A stretch of DNA of 64,000 bases, taken from the NCBI GenBank assembly GCA_947579665.1, contig OX388345.1:65277454-65341453 (forward strand), read 5' to 3'. The position numbers and the translations under genes were made by a program. Source of the DNA: Sympetrum striolatum. Its lineage: Eukaryota; Arthropoda; Insecta; Odonata; Libellulidae. This document shows, piece after piece, positions 1 to 12,519 of this stretch. A model generated the notes under the pieces. The model was not told where the DNA came from, did not search any database, and saw only the letters and a program-made list of their open reading frames with translations. Position 1 is the stretch's first letter. Each line of letters starts with the position of its first letter.

Positions 1-1330
1 TGAAAATTTAAGTTACATAGTCTGCGTTAATTTTCTTCGGAGAAATTTTGCTTGACACAAATTTGATAAAATCTTGCTTATTTTTTCCTGTTAACAAATT
101 CTAAAGAGAATATTTTGATTTTTTCGGATAAATGAAATAATTTCATTTGTCATTTGGTAAAGGATGGAGAAAATTTTATATACTTTTGTTACAGTCTTGA
201 TCATGGTTGTGATTAATTGGAATATACCGAGGTATGAGTGAATAATTGCACTAATCAAGGTCTCTACTTAAGGACTGACAAGAAAAGTGTTACATGTAGA
301 ATCATTGTGCTTCTCTTGTGTGGACATATTCCTCTTATAGCATTCTGGCTCAGTGAGGAAAGCAATGGAAAACTACCTCACTCCTCATCCTGCCTAGTGA
401 ATTTCATTCCTCTCTGGAAGCTCTTAGTAACTTATGTCGAAGAGGGTGAGGTATCAACCGGTCTTTGGGCTAAATACTTTACAGACATTATTTATAATGA
501 GCTGTAGGTTTTAATTTAAGTTGCGATAATAGTAACACTTTCATTTTACATTCTTATGTTAAAATAATTAAAAAAATTTTCCAGCGTTAAATACAGGATT
601 CTTAATAGTTTAAATATTAATTTACGTAAATAATTCCTTTTAGTTAAGTATATACATTCTACTTTCCACGGTCTCTCGAAGATTGAGAAATACTTATCTG
701 GATAACATAAAAATGAGAAATCTTCCATAAAAATATCGACTGACGTGTAATATACAGAACTCGACTTTCATATTGGCGTAATTTAAAAGAGAATTCAGGA
801 TGTTTGTGTGGTTTTGACGAAATCTCGTAATCCTTTTCCTCAATTATCGTTCTATCTATTCCACGAATGCACTAATGTAGTTAAGAATTTATTTGACCCA
901 AACGATTCCGGAAATTTTCATTCCACTAGTTTACTGATACCCTCCACTCTGAAGATAACCCTCCGACATTTGTATCTTTATTTTCTCATGATTATAATTA
1001 TTTTAAAAGCATTCTCATCTTCTGGAAGAAGTGGTCTTGAATGGGATTTTAAAACGAGTTTCAGAGAAAAGGGCCTGAAGATAAATGAGATCGTATATCT
1101 GTAAACACTTCTACACCTTCATCACGACATTATCAGTGCATTAGGGAAATATCTTTCACTTCATTAAAACTTTAATGGTTGTGAAATTTCTTTGATACTA
1201 TTCCTTCGTGGAATGGATTAGGATATTGGTGATTGAAGTGTTGAATCTTATAGGCTTTAGATATATTTTTAAGCGACATTTAAGATCAAATTCAGTAATT
1301 TGTGATTGTTCCCGAGGAAAAACGGACAAA
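1..1330. other. AT-rich intergenic DNA, nothing recognised
   Basis: No open frame here has the look of a coding exon, and I see no repeat, RNA gene or clear regulatory motif. The longest frames (for example about 98 codons near 808-1104) are low-complexity hydrophobic translations typical of AT-rich noncoding DNA. No domain or splice-flanked exon can be argued. Confidence 0.5.
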
Positions 1331-1350
1331 AAAGGTGACTGTCTGAACAA

Positions 1351-1418
1351 GACCGGGACACGAACCTCGACCTCCCGATAACCGATCAGTTCCTCTACCT
1401 AGTAAGCTATCGAGTCAG
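1351..1418 (-). mobile_element. tRNA-derived SINE head (degenerate)
   Basis: On the minus strand this stretch has a Pol III-type internal promoter layout. A box-A-like segment (complement of 1392-1410, reading ATAGCTTACTAGGTAGAGG) is followed by a box-B-like segment (complement of 1356-1366, GGTTCGTGTCC). The spacing fits a tRNA-like SINE head. There is no clean acceptor stem, so a working tRNA gene is unlikely. The rest of the element and its tail cannot be delimited. Confidence 0.5.
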
Positions 1419-1429
1419 AACATTCAATC

Positions 1430-2355
1430 ATGCCGTTTCATATTTTTGATCGTTTATTACTACTATACGAAATACTTGTGTGCTGCATGGAGTACTGATG
1501 CTTTGCTTTTCAAATGCGCAACATGGAGAGTAACTTCAATGCAAGAAAATATGACGCTTGGCTTGGAAGAGATTGGCGAGTGTTATATAAAGGAGTTGGT
1601 TGCAATGGGCATCTCGGAAGTGCACCGTTTCCAACATTAGAGAAAAAACATCTTCGGCAGAAGGTATCGAGTTCCCGTACCTCTTCCTGAATGTTACGCG
1701 AACGGGAATACGTAATCGCTCTTCTCCTGCGCGGCAAAAAAGGATTTTTACGTTAAGATTCGTACTACGCAGATCTTCATAAGAGATAGGGAAAGATTGC
1801 CGAATCGGATGTGAACCGAATACCTAAGCAACCGGTATTTTTTGTGGAACGATAGCCGATTCTAAGCGAAATTTTTACAGCTGACCCGGATCCGAACTGA
1901 AAACCGAAAAAATGTAAATTTTGCTGCAGTGAAAGCCAAACTTGAACCAAAATTTGTTGTCGAAATTGAAGAGCTCTTGATCCTAAGCTACTCATTCCAT
2001 AACTATAACCAGCGATTTCATTTCACTCAATTGAAAATGGAGGAAACGTAATTACGAATCACACTGACTCGCGAATGCTGAATTAAATGCTGGGCATCAA
2101 TAACTAATAAAACTCTAGCTTGGATGTAAATTTTAAGTGTCATGTAATTTTTGAATTAAGTTATGTTTTGCCGTCTTTCCTGCTATGCATGAGCTTAGAT
2201 ATTTATGAGCAAGAGTTTAAAATTGGTATTGTTTTGATATTAATTATGAAAATAACTTCTTGTAGATCCAAACAAATAAATTGAATAATAAACTGAGATA
2301 ACATTAAAAGAATTAAATCTGGCGATATCAGTTGGAACTTATCCATGATTATTTA
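1430..2355. other. AT-rich intergenic DNA
   Basis: Short overlapping frames on both strands at about 1446-1995 look like chance translations. No motif or splice structure supports coding. Nothing else is recognised. Confidence 0.45.
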
Positions 2356-2359
2356 AGTT

Positions 2360-2496
2360 AAGTCACAATATTTCAAATATGTCCTCAAAAATATATTTAC
2401 AGAAAGAAAATACGAGTGATTTCGATGATTCTACCTCATCTTCAGAACTTTCTTTCCGTAAATATGTTTTTGGCGGACTCAGTTATATTGTGTCTT
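2360..2496. mobile_element. Short foldback element (MITE-like)
   Basis: The two ends are inverted copies of each other. The left arm starts AAGTCACAATAT and ends near 2409. The right arm runs from about 2449 to 2496 and ends ATATTGTGTCTT. The arms are roughly 48-50 bases with several mismatches and small indels, around a central segment of about 40 bases containing CATCTTCAGAAC. There is no coding capacity. This is the pattern of a non-autonomous foldback or MITE element. The superfamily is unknown, and no target-site duplication was established. Confidence 0.6.
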
Positions 2497-2499
2497 ATT

Positions 2500-3060
2500 T
2501 GAACTAATTGAGATAATATTTATACATATTATCATAGAGCACAGAAAGCACTTGAAATTAGAATGTTATTAAGAACTCGAAGGGCTAATATAACATATTT
2601 ATTAAATAGTACAGCTTTTATAACAAATAGAAGTTGATGTGATTAAGAATATACACATGATGAAAGCCGGAGGGAATTGACTATTCAAAGTCCGCAGTAA
2701 AAAAGGTTAAAATTGGTTCTAGCCGGTTCGACGTCAACAGAATGAGTCAAGCCGGAACTCAAACGAAATTTAGCGCATCGACTCAGCCAATGCGAAAGCT
2801 GAAACGTATATTTGAAGTTGTATACGTGTTGGGTACGCACCATCAACATCAGCAAGCATCTATCAATCAGTAAACTCGGAATCGATCCGATCTCGGAACC
2901 GAATCGGTAATAATGGAAAAATTCCCTCCTTCCTAGACAAACACTTGTTGACTGTGGTCGACTGAACGGGACCTTGTCTACTGCATGTCGCTCGTAATAA
3001 GAATTTTCTTTATGGAGGTCATTCTCTACTAACAAATGTTAAGCGGTGGACGTGGGACAA
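2500..3060. other. Intergenic DNA, nothing recognised
   Basis: There is one minus-strand frame of about 116 codons (2685-3035), but its translation shows no motif and no exon-like borders. I see no repeat with a partner elsewhere in the window. Confidence 0.4.
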
Positions 3061-3074
3061 TGAGACGAGGAGGG

Positions 3075-3165
3075 GAATGAAGCGCGACGAGGCAATCGGA
3101 TTGAAGCTTCCGACTGAGCGATGTGATCGCAAAATCGCATGTGTTCGAATCTCGTTATTCGTCGG
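3075..3165 (+). mobile_element. Possible tRNA-like SINE fragment
   Basis: A box-B-like core (GTTCGAATCT, 3143-3152) lies about 50 bases after a weak box-A-like stretch (near 3088-3108) in a locally GC-richer patch. Box A departs clearly from consensus and no tRNA stems close well, so this is at best a decayed SINE head. Confidence 0.3.
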
Positions 3166-3259
3166 CGGCTTCGTCAGAGGAATTGGTTCGGATGGAGATT
3201 TAACCCCAATGAGCGATAATTCCTTGGGAAAGGTCATCGAGGCGACAGATGCTAGGTCA

Positions 3260-6200
3260 TGATAGCCGAGTTAATGCAAGGAATAACATGAGACTCGAAG
3301 ACGATTTACGATTCAATACTGCCATACGGTAACCCTAATTTTTCCATCATTGTATGTATTTAATACGCAAAACTACTGCGGGTGCATGAAGTTTCAGTTT
3401 AGTAAATAAAATCACCAATAAAGTGGACGATTCAATCGATTTTTAATTTAAAATCTGGAATAAAATTAATACCCAAATTACCCTCGAGTATTGAAAATCT
3501 TTGCCGCTGAATCCTTTCCGGATAAAGGGTTCCTTAACTTTACAATAATACAAAATTAAAACAAAATTTTTCCGTAATACTGAATATTCGAATGTTTCGA
3601 CAGCATTCAGCTTTATACCACACGCCTAATACCTAGGCAAACCCCTCTTGCGATTGAAACTCGCCGTAAATATATTGTCTGAAAACCATTGTCTAAACCA
3701 GGAGTCCCATAACTACAATCTGCGAACTACAACCTACGAATGGTTTTTAAAAGATTCATGAGCAAATTTGATATTCTATTCACAGCACCCTCATAGTGAG
3801 TCGTTTAATATTCCTAATTGGTTATCTTCGGGAAGTTTTCTTTGAAATCGTAATTATTTCAACTTAATATCTTAAAATCTTCTTCGGATACTCATTTTTG
3901 AGCGCAATTCATAACGTAGTTGAAGACTTATAAAATGTTTATCTCTCAGATGAGGCCCACCTTATAAAGTATGAATATGTAAGATACAGAGAGATTATAA
4001 CTGCATTAGAATTATTATTTCCCAAGATGAAATTTCCCTAAGATATTTCAACTTAATATAGGCAGCGTTTTCCAAACCTTTCTTCTGATGGAAACTTTTC
4101 TTCTTAGATTTCAGCGCAACACCTAACACTAAGGGAACACGGCTTACTTAGAGGTGTAAATAGATATTAGTAACACGTATTTGACGAAAGTAAGAGTTCT
4201 GAGCACTGAAAATCATTAGAGGGTCATTAATTTTCATAATTATTCGCGCAACACTTATTAACCTACCCCGGCACACCAGTGAGGCGCGGAGCATTGTTAG
4301 AGGAACGCTACTCGAAGGATAAGCCAAACCATTTCATCCTTAATCAGCAATGATTTTAGTACCGAAAGAGATATAATACATTTTTTGAAAGAATGCGGAT
4401 TTAAGTCATGATCGCTGGCTTTACTTTAAAAGATACGGCATTTAGTGAAATCAAGAAATGAACGATATTATAGCGTATTATATGGCAATTATAAACTATA
4501 TGTAACTATATAAAAACCCTCACAGGAATGACTACCACCTGTGCTGGTGCCTATTTGTTTTCCTTAAGAGTAAATAAATAATATTTAGGGGAAGAACTGA
4601 GAAATCTTGAATTGTTAGAAATTGAGGAATCGCGAATTCTCCCATTATACATAAGAGACGAATAAACCCAGATAATTCTGAAAATTCCATTAAGAATATC
4701 AAATGAACAGGATGTAATACAAGGGTCATTGGAAGAATTTCTATCTCTGTTATGTTAGCAGCTTCACTTTTTATTGGCATGAAATCATCTTTCTACTTCG
4801 AACTATGTCCCCAACATTAAGTCCTTGAACTGGAGGAACGAAGGAGAGTGCCAAGATACGAAACGTGGAAATAGAATCGCATCACGTCTGGGCTTGGAAC
4901 CCCACGAAAAAACGAGAAAAACAATGAATCAAATTCGTGGCATCGCTGCTCAACAGTCCAAATAAGTAGCACTCTTGTTTAAAGCGCTAAAACGACTTCC
5001 CACTCGTAACCTTCGCATCTCCCTTAACGTTGGGGTGATAATTCATTCCAGTCACTCTCCTAGCGGATAACTGTTATGAGAGTCACAGGAAAACTGATTC
5101 ATTGAAAATACATTATGTTGTCTCATAGTGAACGACGTGATTTCAATTATACGCAGGAATCTCATATAACCTTTATAACCTTACAGTCTGTCCACCGCCG
5201 TGAAGGCACCATTTAAAATGCTTTGGCCTGTGTATTGCCAAAGAGTAATTACATACAAGTATAGTTATTCTATGGTATTGCTTACAGTAGACATTCGCGC
5301 GTGTCGCTAAAATTGCAACCTGCAAAAGTATTAGTAGAAACGGAAAGGGAAAGATTGCCAAATAATTTGATTTAAAAAATCCTATGTTCGATGAATTAGT
5401 GATTCGAAGACGTCCGTTCCTACAAGGGATAAAATAGAGAAAAACTGGCACTAAAGGAACATTTATTTGAAACGTAACTTTTTCATTTTTTCTACGACTA
5501 TGTTACTAATTATTGTAAAATAAAATAAATTTTTATTCCTGTTTCAGTCTATTCCGAAAAAAAAGATTCATTCGATTCTCGTCGATTGAATGTTAACGCA
5601 AATTTAACAACATGGCGAGAATTTCTCCCGGAACAACAAACTGGCTATTGTATTTTAAAAGGTGCCATCAACTATGGACTGACTTAAGGTCAAACTAAAT
5701 TTTACTAAATCTTAAAGATAAGTAGAAGTGAAAAAAGAACATGACTATGAGTCAAGCCTAGGTTTTCCATTTTCCAGGAGCATGTTCTAACCATAAAACC
5801 ATCGTACCGTAGTAGCTCAAATACACAAATTTAGAAAAGAGTACCTACTTGGAAAGTGGGAGACCTGGACTCATATCAAGTATGTCGCCATTTTTCACTT
5901 TGTTTCCTTGAGATCGAAATATTTGAATGATGTAAGTATTTAAGTTGCTCCAATACTCCAAAATTATACGAATACAGTATAAATGCAAAAAATACATAAC
6001 TAATTGCTGAATTACGCCAAAGAAATGCCATAGAGATTGATATTTCATTTTTCAAAACTGAATATACCTAGTTTCGACAATGTTCATAAGCGTCGCAAAG
6101 GATTCCTTGTTCTTAAAACGGTAATGTGCAGTATCAATAAATCAAAGTTGAAATAGATCAACAATTCAAATAAGGCAAAGTAAATAATAGTTATCATAAT

Positions 6201-9200
6201 TACCCTATTTAATTAAGTTAAATTGGCAGGTTTTTTTTCACTCCTACATGATATAATCATATGAAAATTCTCTCTGAAAGTAAAATACTTGTACTTGAAA
6301 ATAGAATCTGTACTTTGTGCCCGCTATATCAGCAAAGCGAGTAATCAGATGCAACACTTGTTGCGCACTCTACTTTCTCATAAAATCACTATCAACGCAA
6401 AATGTTTACTTATAAAAATGCAATTTCTAGAGTAGCACTTCTCTTTTATGTTAATTTAACTGTTTGCATCACGCACTAGAATTGATTGATAAGATTGACA
6501 GAGGTGAAGAAGGTATAGCAAGGAAAATATCTTGAAGCGTTTGTTAGATCCGTCAAAATAAGATATGATATGGACGCAAATTTCTCTCTAAGCATATTTA
6601 CAGGTAAATACATTACTTAATAGAAATATAAATATTCTGAGAAATAAGAATAAGCAAAAACTACATTGCAACACTGTGTTATTAGAATGCGGAGATGATT
6701 CATAACAAGATGATATATAAGCAAGTTCTGAGCGTTAGAGCTAAAGGCGAAGATAATAGTTATACGATATGAATGAGATGACTTAACAGAAACATTTGCT
6801 GGAGAAAAATTATCTCTTATCTTTTGCTGATGAGGAATTCACAAAGAAAAGCGCTGAATGAAAGGGAAAAACACTTTTGTTTATTTGAACTGATAAGGAA
6901 TATATGGAAGACAGCATAAGGAAAGCACGCAAGAGTAGGCGATTTCAAGAATTCTATTTTTGTACCTATTTTTCATGAAACACATTGAAACATCCTATGA
7001 CGACGTCTTTTGTCTATTTTTGATCAAATTTGCCTTATTATACTCAAGATAAAAATGAGTGATTGATGCAATTTCTGTCCTTAATATTAATGAGAACATT
7101 TGGAATAGAACCAAATAATTTCAGACCAAATGAGAATCGATCAAAAAATTTCAATTTATGTACAACAAAAGCATTGAAAAAAAGCAAGACATTTTGGACT
7201 ACTAATTCAGTTTAATTTACGTTAGGTGTTACTGACAGGGCTCTAACATTATTGTTACAACAGAGAAGTTATCCAAGAAAGAATTTCTCACTAAGGAAAA
7301 CCCATATTTTCCAGAATGAAATAAATTGTTAGGTGGCATTACTCAACCAGGTGACGGCGGAAGGAAAGATCTTAAATAGGGTCGGGGACACATTCGCGAT
7401 GGAACGAGACAAATTGACAGCTTGACGTGAAACAACTCAGTGAAAACAAAAACAGGCGAAAGAGAATAAACGCTAAATAAATTGATGATTTAAAATGAAA
7501 CTGATCATTCGTACTGAATTGTTTTATTGTTCATAAGGAAAAGAATCGTAATGAACAATAATATTTTCTATAAAGATACACCTCGACAGTAAACGTTTTT
7601 AATGACGGAGTCGAATCGGATTGCGGGTTTACTTGTTAGTATACGTAACACTAGCCGACATTGAAATTTCGGTTTCACAAGTTCAAATTTTTGAAATGTA
7701 TACTTTGAAAGATACTACTACTTCCGTCTTAGCAAAGTCAACCAGTATACTTCTTATTTCATTATGCCGTCATCACAACCATTACCGAGTAACTTATCAC
7801 CGAGGTGTTAACGAGCCTTAAACAATGTTTAAATATAGAGTTATATGATAATATATCTTCCTTTCCACATCATATTTTGTAAAAGAAAATTCAACAGAAA
7901 TGCGGTTGAGATGTGTTGGAATTAAAATTTGAATAAAAATTCAGCAAAGGTTGACAAATAGAGACAAATTGTTGGAATCGAATCTTTGTTATCAATAATT
8001 TGTAAAGAAACTATCAAATAGCACATAGCTTAACTAATACATTAAAGTTACATCTACCAATTTATATCTACCATTTCGATGCAGCATATGAACTATGCAA
8101 TATTGCATCCATGCAATATCTAGATCAACGAAGATTGAGAAATTCTGATTGACGCGATAAGATTTCGTATCACGTGTATTGCGACCATAGGATGTTAATA
8201 TGAGAGAACCGGTGGTGAGCAACAAAACAAGAAAACCATGAGAAACTATTTGTTATATCTTATGGGCCAAAGACAGGTTTAATTCTTGAAGAAGCACTTT
8301 TAAATAATAAATCTGGTGGAACGCCATTCCAAAAAAAATCATTAAAAATTGACAGACTATTTCAATTTCTTAGTACTTTTTTTAGTATTTGAAATCAATG
8401 ACTTTTCATCCAGAATTGTCAATATAACGGCTTGAATATGTATAAACTAATGCTTGATTTCTCTTCATGATATTTACCATTTTCGTGAATTTGCAAGAAT
8501 CTTGGGAGATTTACTTAAGTAATTTACAGCCACAACGGTTACCCACCTTTAACTCATGTGTTTTTACTTAAATAAATATTCCAAAACACATTATCAATAG
8601 GTGAACCAAGAAAAATGACAGGATACAGTATGAAGTATAAAAAAGTATCTTTCATTGACTTATATAACAGTATGATGGCATGAAAGATACTGAGGTATCA
8701 GTGATGCCGAATAATGGCTCTCCTAATGAAATGCTATGGAAAGTGCTACTCGTATAGTCGTTGTGCTTCACCTGTCTCACTCCTCATGTTGCTTAGTAAA
8801 CCTCATTTCCCCTGCTAGATCTTGGGTTGAGTTCTTTACAGGCAAGTAGGGAAGAGAGGACAGGATTGCTGAAGTATCTTTTACTGTTACCGCAAATCCA
8901 AATGTAAACATATCGACGAAGGGAAGATGATATAGTTGGCATCCAGGAATAGAGAATACGCTTGAATAAGTGCGGGGATTTTTATTTATTCCTGCGATTG
9001 CCACCGCAGGGAATCTTCGCATTTTCCGCGTGGACGAATTGCATAACAACTGCGCGGAGCGGATATTAACCGTGACCATGGGGAAAGAGGTATTTTTTAT
9101 CACCCGATGCTCGCACGTATCTTATCGAGACCTATGTTTACTGAGCTAGTTTCCTCTTTTGGAAGTCGGGCATGAATAACATAGTGCCATCTCTAGATCT

Positions 9201-9960
9201 CATATATATCTGCGAGATGTATCAAAGCAAATATTACTCGTAGGAGTCACTTTAGTTTAAGAGGATTAGAAAACATTTGCTTTGTATTTGACGCAGATTT
9301 TTGTCGCTATCACTGATTCTCTGGAAATTGTGGAAACTGAATGATAAAACAGAGCTATGACGCTCTAAATATTTTTTACGTTTCCGATTCCAACCACCAA
9401 AGTAAATTTACGGGTGAGTGACGCGGTAAAGTAAGCTTTAGGGAAAGAACTAGGAAATATAAGAATTAGATCTCAGAACTCCATTCCTAGATTTTCCGTA
9501 GAACTTAATCATTGATTGACATAATTAATGAGATTACCGAGAATTTCTGATTTATTTACTTTAAGAATTGTTTGCGCCAAGGAAGGAAGTTTCTTCTTTC
9601 TAGTAACCCTCGCCAATCACACTTATAAATGGATCACGACTAATCCTCATTCTATTGAAGGAAGGAAGAAGAATTCTGAAACAATACGTACCGGTTTGGA
9701 AGATATGGATACCAAGTTTTTTTAATTTTCGATCTTTCGTTGATGATCCAAACGAAAATTTTTGAGAACTAACATTCTCTGACGTAAATCTGCCATTCAT
9801 TAGCGAGTCTATTCTGACAAACCCTGACAAATTTTAGGTCTTTTCTTAAGGTCTTTATTAAGGCGAGATTGAGACTGAAAAGCCTCTTTTTCCATCTAAC
9901 CTTTCGTCAATGATATTATATACATAAAATGTTTTGAGTAGGTGAATAGAAATAGAGAGG
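3260..9960. other. AT-rich intergenic DNA, no supported gene
   Basis: This is about 6.7 kb with only short frames (under about 110 codons) on either strand. None shows a domain, signal peptide or conserved-looking composition. No tandem repeat, RNA gene or inverted repeat stood out by eye. Diverged transposon remnants may be present that cannot be recognised without a repeat library. Confidence 0.45.
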
Positions 9961-9970
9961 AAACCTTAAA

Positions 9971-10112
9971 AAGAGTGGATGTAAAATAAACCCTAAGGTG
10001 ACATCTTAGGAAAAAAAGATCCACAGCAGAAAAACACCCACAAAGAAGGGGTGAGTGAAGAACCTGTGCAAACCTACTGATAGTACAAGCTAAAAGATGA
10101 AAAGAAAGCTGT
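9971..10112 (-). repeat. Partial copy of a dispersed repeat family (copy D)
   Basis: The reverse complement reads TAGGTTTGCACAGG, then TTCTTCAC, TGTGGGTGTTTTTC, TGTGGAT, a T-run and CCTAAGA. It follows in the same order the copies at 22485-22720 and 30500-30760. It covers only the 5' half of the family (in the + orientation of those copies) and is on the opposite strand. It has no coding capacity and the class is unknown. It is one of at least four copies in this window. Confidence 0.6.
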
Positions 10113-11555
10113 GTATAACATAGAAATTAAAAAAAGCAGTACTATAACGAAATTACAAAAACAATAATAGAATAAAATCAGAAACAGGAAAAATTGCAAT
10201 AGTAAACAATGAGGAAATAATAAATATGACCAAAAGCATAAGGTAAAACATTCAAACGACATTACAAAAGATGATAAAATAAAATCAAAAAAGAGAAAGT
10301 TGCAGGAATACACTATGAGAAAATAATAAAAAGAAAAAAAAAAACATTCAAATGATGAAAATTGTTTTAAAAATGAAACATACTAAAATAATATGAAAAA
10401 TTTAACAGTTATTAAAAATGGTAAATTAATAAATAAGAATGGAAATATTCTTTATAAAATAATCGGTTGTTACGAAGCAAAATGAAGCTGACTTCAGGTA
10501 AGAAAAATATTGGCTGTAAATTGAGTAATAAACAAATTATGATAATTAAAAATGAGTGAATATTGAATTTAGATGATTAAAAAATTAGTTAGCATGAGCT
10601 AGTGGTCAAAGATACAGCGACTGTGTGATCATCGTTGCGAATTCGATTCAACAGGAAAATCCTTTTACCTAACATCTCTGATTCATTGTTATTTCGAAAG
10701 TTTTCGAATATTCCCAAAATATCATGCCGCGGCTCTTCCTCCACACAAGGAAACGACCCCGAAATTCCTTCCACATCCTCCTCTCAGAATTCTTCGTAGT
10801 ATATCATTAGGAAGCATTTCCAATGGCTCATATGGCTACCATAATCATTCCTCTTAAAGGTTAAGACAATGGAATAAGGGACCTGTGGATATGATTTAAC
10901 TGCCGAGAGAATATTCGGCCGCAGAGCTTTTGCTTCAATTAGGAACAGTTTCAGATTAGGCCTCCTTCTTTATAAAGTGTTTGACCGGGTTACTTTAATT
11001 TCTTGTTTGTAAATAAGCCTTGTAGCAAGAAAAGTGACCATGATGATGGAGTTACATAAATTGTCTGAAACAGATATTAAAAGCTAGAACGGATATATTA
11101 AACTCCTTTCTAATAAATTTTATTGATAAAGAAATTACTATAAATTAATGAATTTATATAATCATAAGGAAAGTTTGAGCTATGTGGAACTCCATGAGGT
11201 GATGAGAAAAAACTCATTTCCACTAGAGATTTATTTTGCGACCAGTTTCTTCTGTCTAGTTATCATCAGGCCTGATGGAATGTGGAATTGAGACTCGGTA
11301 AATTTTCTCATATCTTACTGAATTTATTCTGATTCTTCCAGTTAATGAAAGATCTACCCAAGAATGTCTATCCTCCACCTTGAAGCACATTCTTTCCTGA
11401 TGTTTTCAAACAATTTTCTATCTTTTAGTTAGATAGCTTAGGCAGGGAAGGTAAATTTTAGCCTCAATCAACATTATAACAAACTCTACTCTTAACTAAA
11501 CACAAGGAAATAAAATAGCTTTTCATAATATTAATAACATAACAATAACGTCTAG
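10113..11555. other. A-rich and AT-rich intergenic DNA
   Basis: 10080-10560 is strongly A-rich on the + strand with many short AATAAA-like runs, which is why opposite-strand translations there are rich in Phe, Leu and Ser. The remainder holds no recognised gene or repeat. Confidence 0.45.
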
Positions 11556-11559
11556 GTAT

Positions 11560-11757
11560 CTATTATTGCTGTTATTACTGTGTAACCTCTATTCGGCGAG
11601 GTTGGGCCCTTATACCTCTGAAATGAAGTATTCGTAGTATTGTTAAAAGTGCTTCGACAAGAAATGGTCATTTCGCACATTGGCTCCCACCGGGATTCGA
11701 ACCCGGGACCGCTTTCACCATAGGCAAACGCGCTGTCCACATGACTATCCGGGAGCC
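11560..11757 (-). mobile_element. tRNA-derived SINE with TAA-rich tail
   Basis: Reading the minus strand from 11757, a tRNA-like head has near-perfect outer stem pairing (GGCTCCC with GGGAGCC). It also has a box-A-like segment and a good T-arm (CCGGG stem, TTCGAAT loop, CCCGG). The anticodon region does not fold into a proper five-pair stem, so this is not a working tRNA. The body then runs to a 3' part containing ACCTCGCCGAATAGAGGTT and ends in a TAA-rich tail near 11560. A related 3' part occurs at 13725-13795. Confidence 0.6.
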
Positions 11758-11892
11758 TCTGAAATGAAATATGAAATTTAAACTATACTCTTTTCAATCT
11801 TAAATGGATTAAACAAATGAACCAGTGATCTTTAGTTCACCATTAACAGTACTATCCACATCACTTTTTACTTGTCTCAATGTCTTTATATG

Positions 11893-11950
11893 AGCCGGTG
11901 TGGCCCACTGGAGGCTTAAGCTCCCGGATATCGGATCTTAACTCAAAATA
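11893..11950 (+). mobile_element. Possible tRNA-like SINE head
   Basis: A good box-A-like core (TGGCCCACTGG, 11901-11911) is followed at tRNA-like distance by a decayed box-B-like segment (GGATCTTAAC, near 11933). With only one box in good shape, this is a tentative SINE fragment. Confidence 0.33.
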
Positions 11951-12515
11951 TTTCGGCTATCCCCACGAAGCTCACAAATAGACACTCGGCAACATTCATT
12001 CGGCAATATTCGGATCAACTGAATCGGAAAATCGCTCCAAGGCCCAAAGGACACGTAAGAGAAGGCCGTGGGCCTGAAAACAACTCAAAAGAAGTTTCGC
12101 GTAGGACTTGAGCCAAAATATCTTGGAAGTGTTCTCCTTACTCCAAGTTCGCTACGTCAGCCTCCGAATAAAAATTCACTTTCGACGAGTTTTCTGGAGC
12201 ATTTGAGATTTTTAAATAGTGGACGTTGAAACAAATGGAATTTTGGTTTAAATCTCACTACCCGAAATTTGAAAATGTGACTGGGGGAATTCCATGCAGA
12301 ACATTTTCTCTCGTGAATTTCGTTTTGCTTTACCTTGACATTGTTTTAAATGCTTTCTCTTGGATGAATCAGAATCAGTGCTGTGGCAGACATCCTTCTG
12401 CATGCAGATTAGATCATAACGCTAGGCGAAGGTCCCAATGAACAACTTGTATTTTTCTGGATATAGTTATAAGAGTGATGTATATATATATACGAGTAAA
12501 ATGTAGCTTGCATAC
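11951..12515. other. Intergenic DNA, nothing recognised
   Basis: This stretch lies between the SINE-like remnant and the tandem array. A frame of about 71 codons at 12226-12441 has no recognisable motif. I see no other structure. Confidence 0.4.
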
Positions 12516-12519
12516 TGCA

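Noticed and set aside
11682..11757. Functional tRNA gene
   Set aside because: The acceptor and T-arm look good, but the anticodon stem does not form and the element continues into a SINE-like body with a TAA tail.
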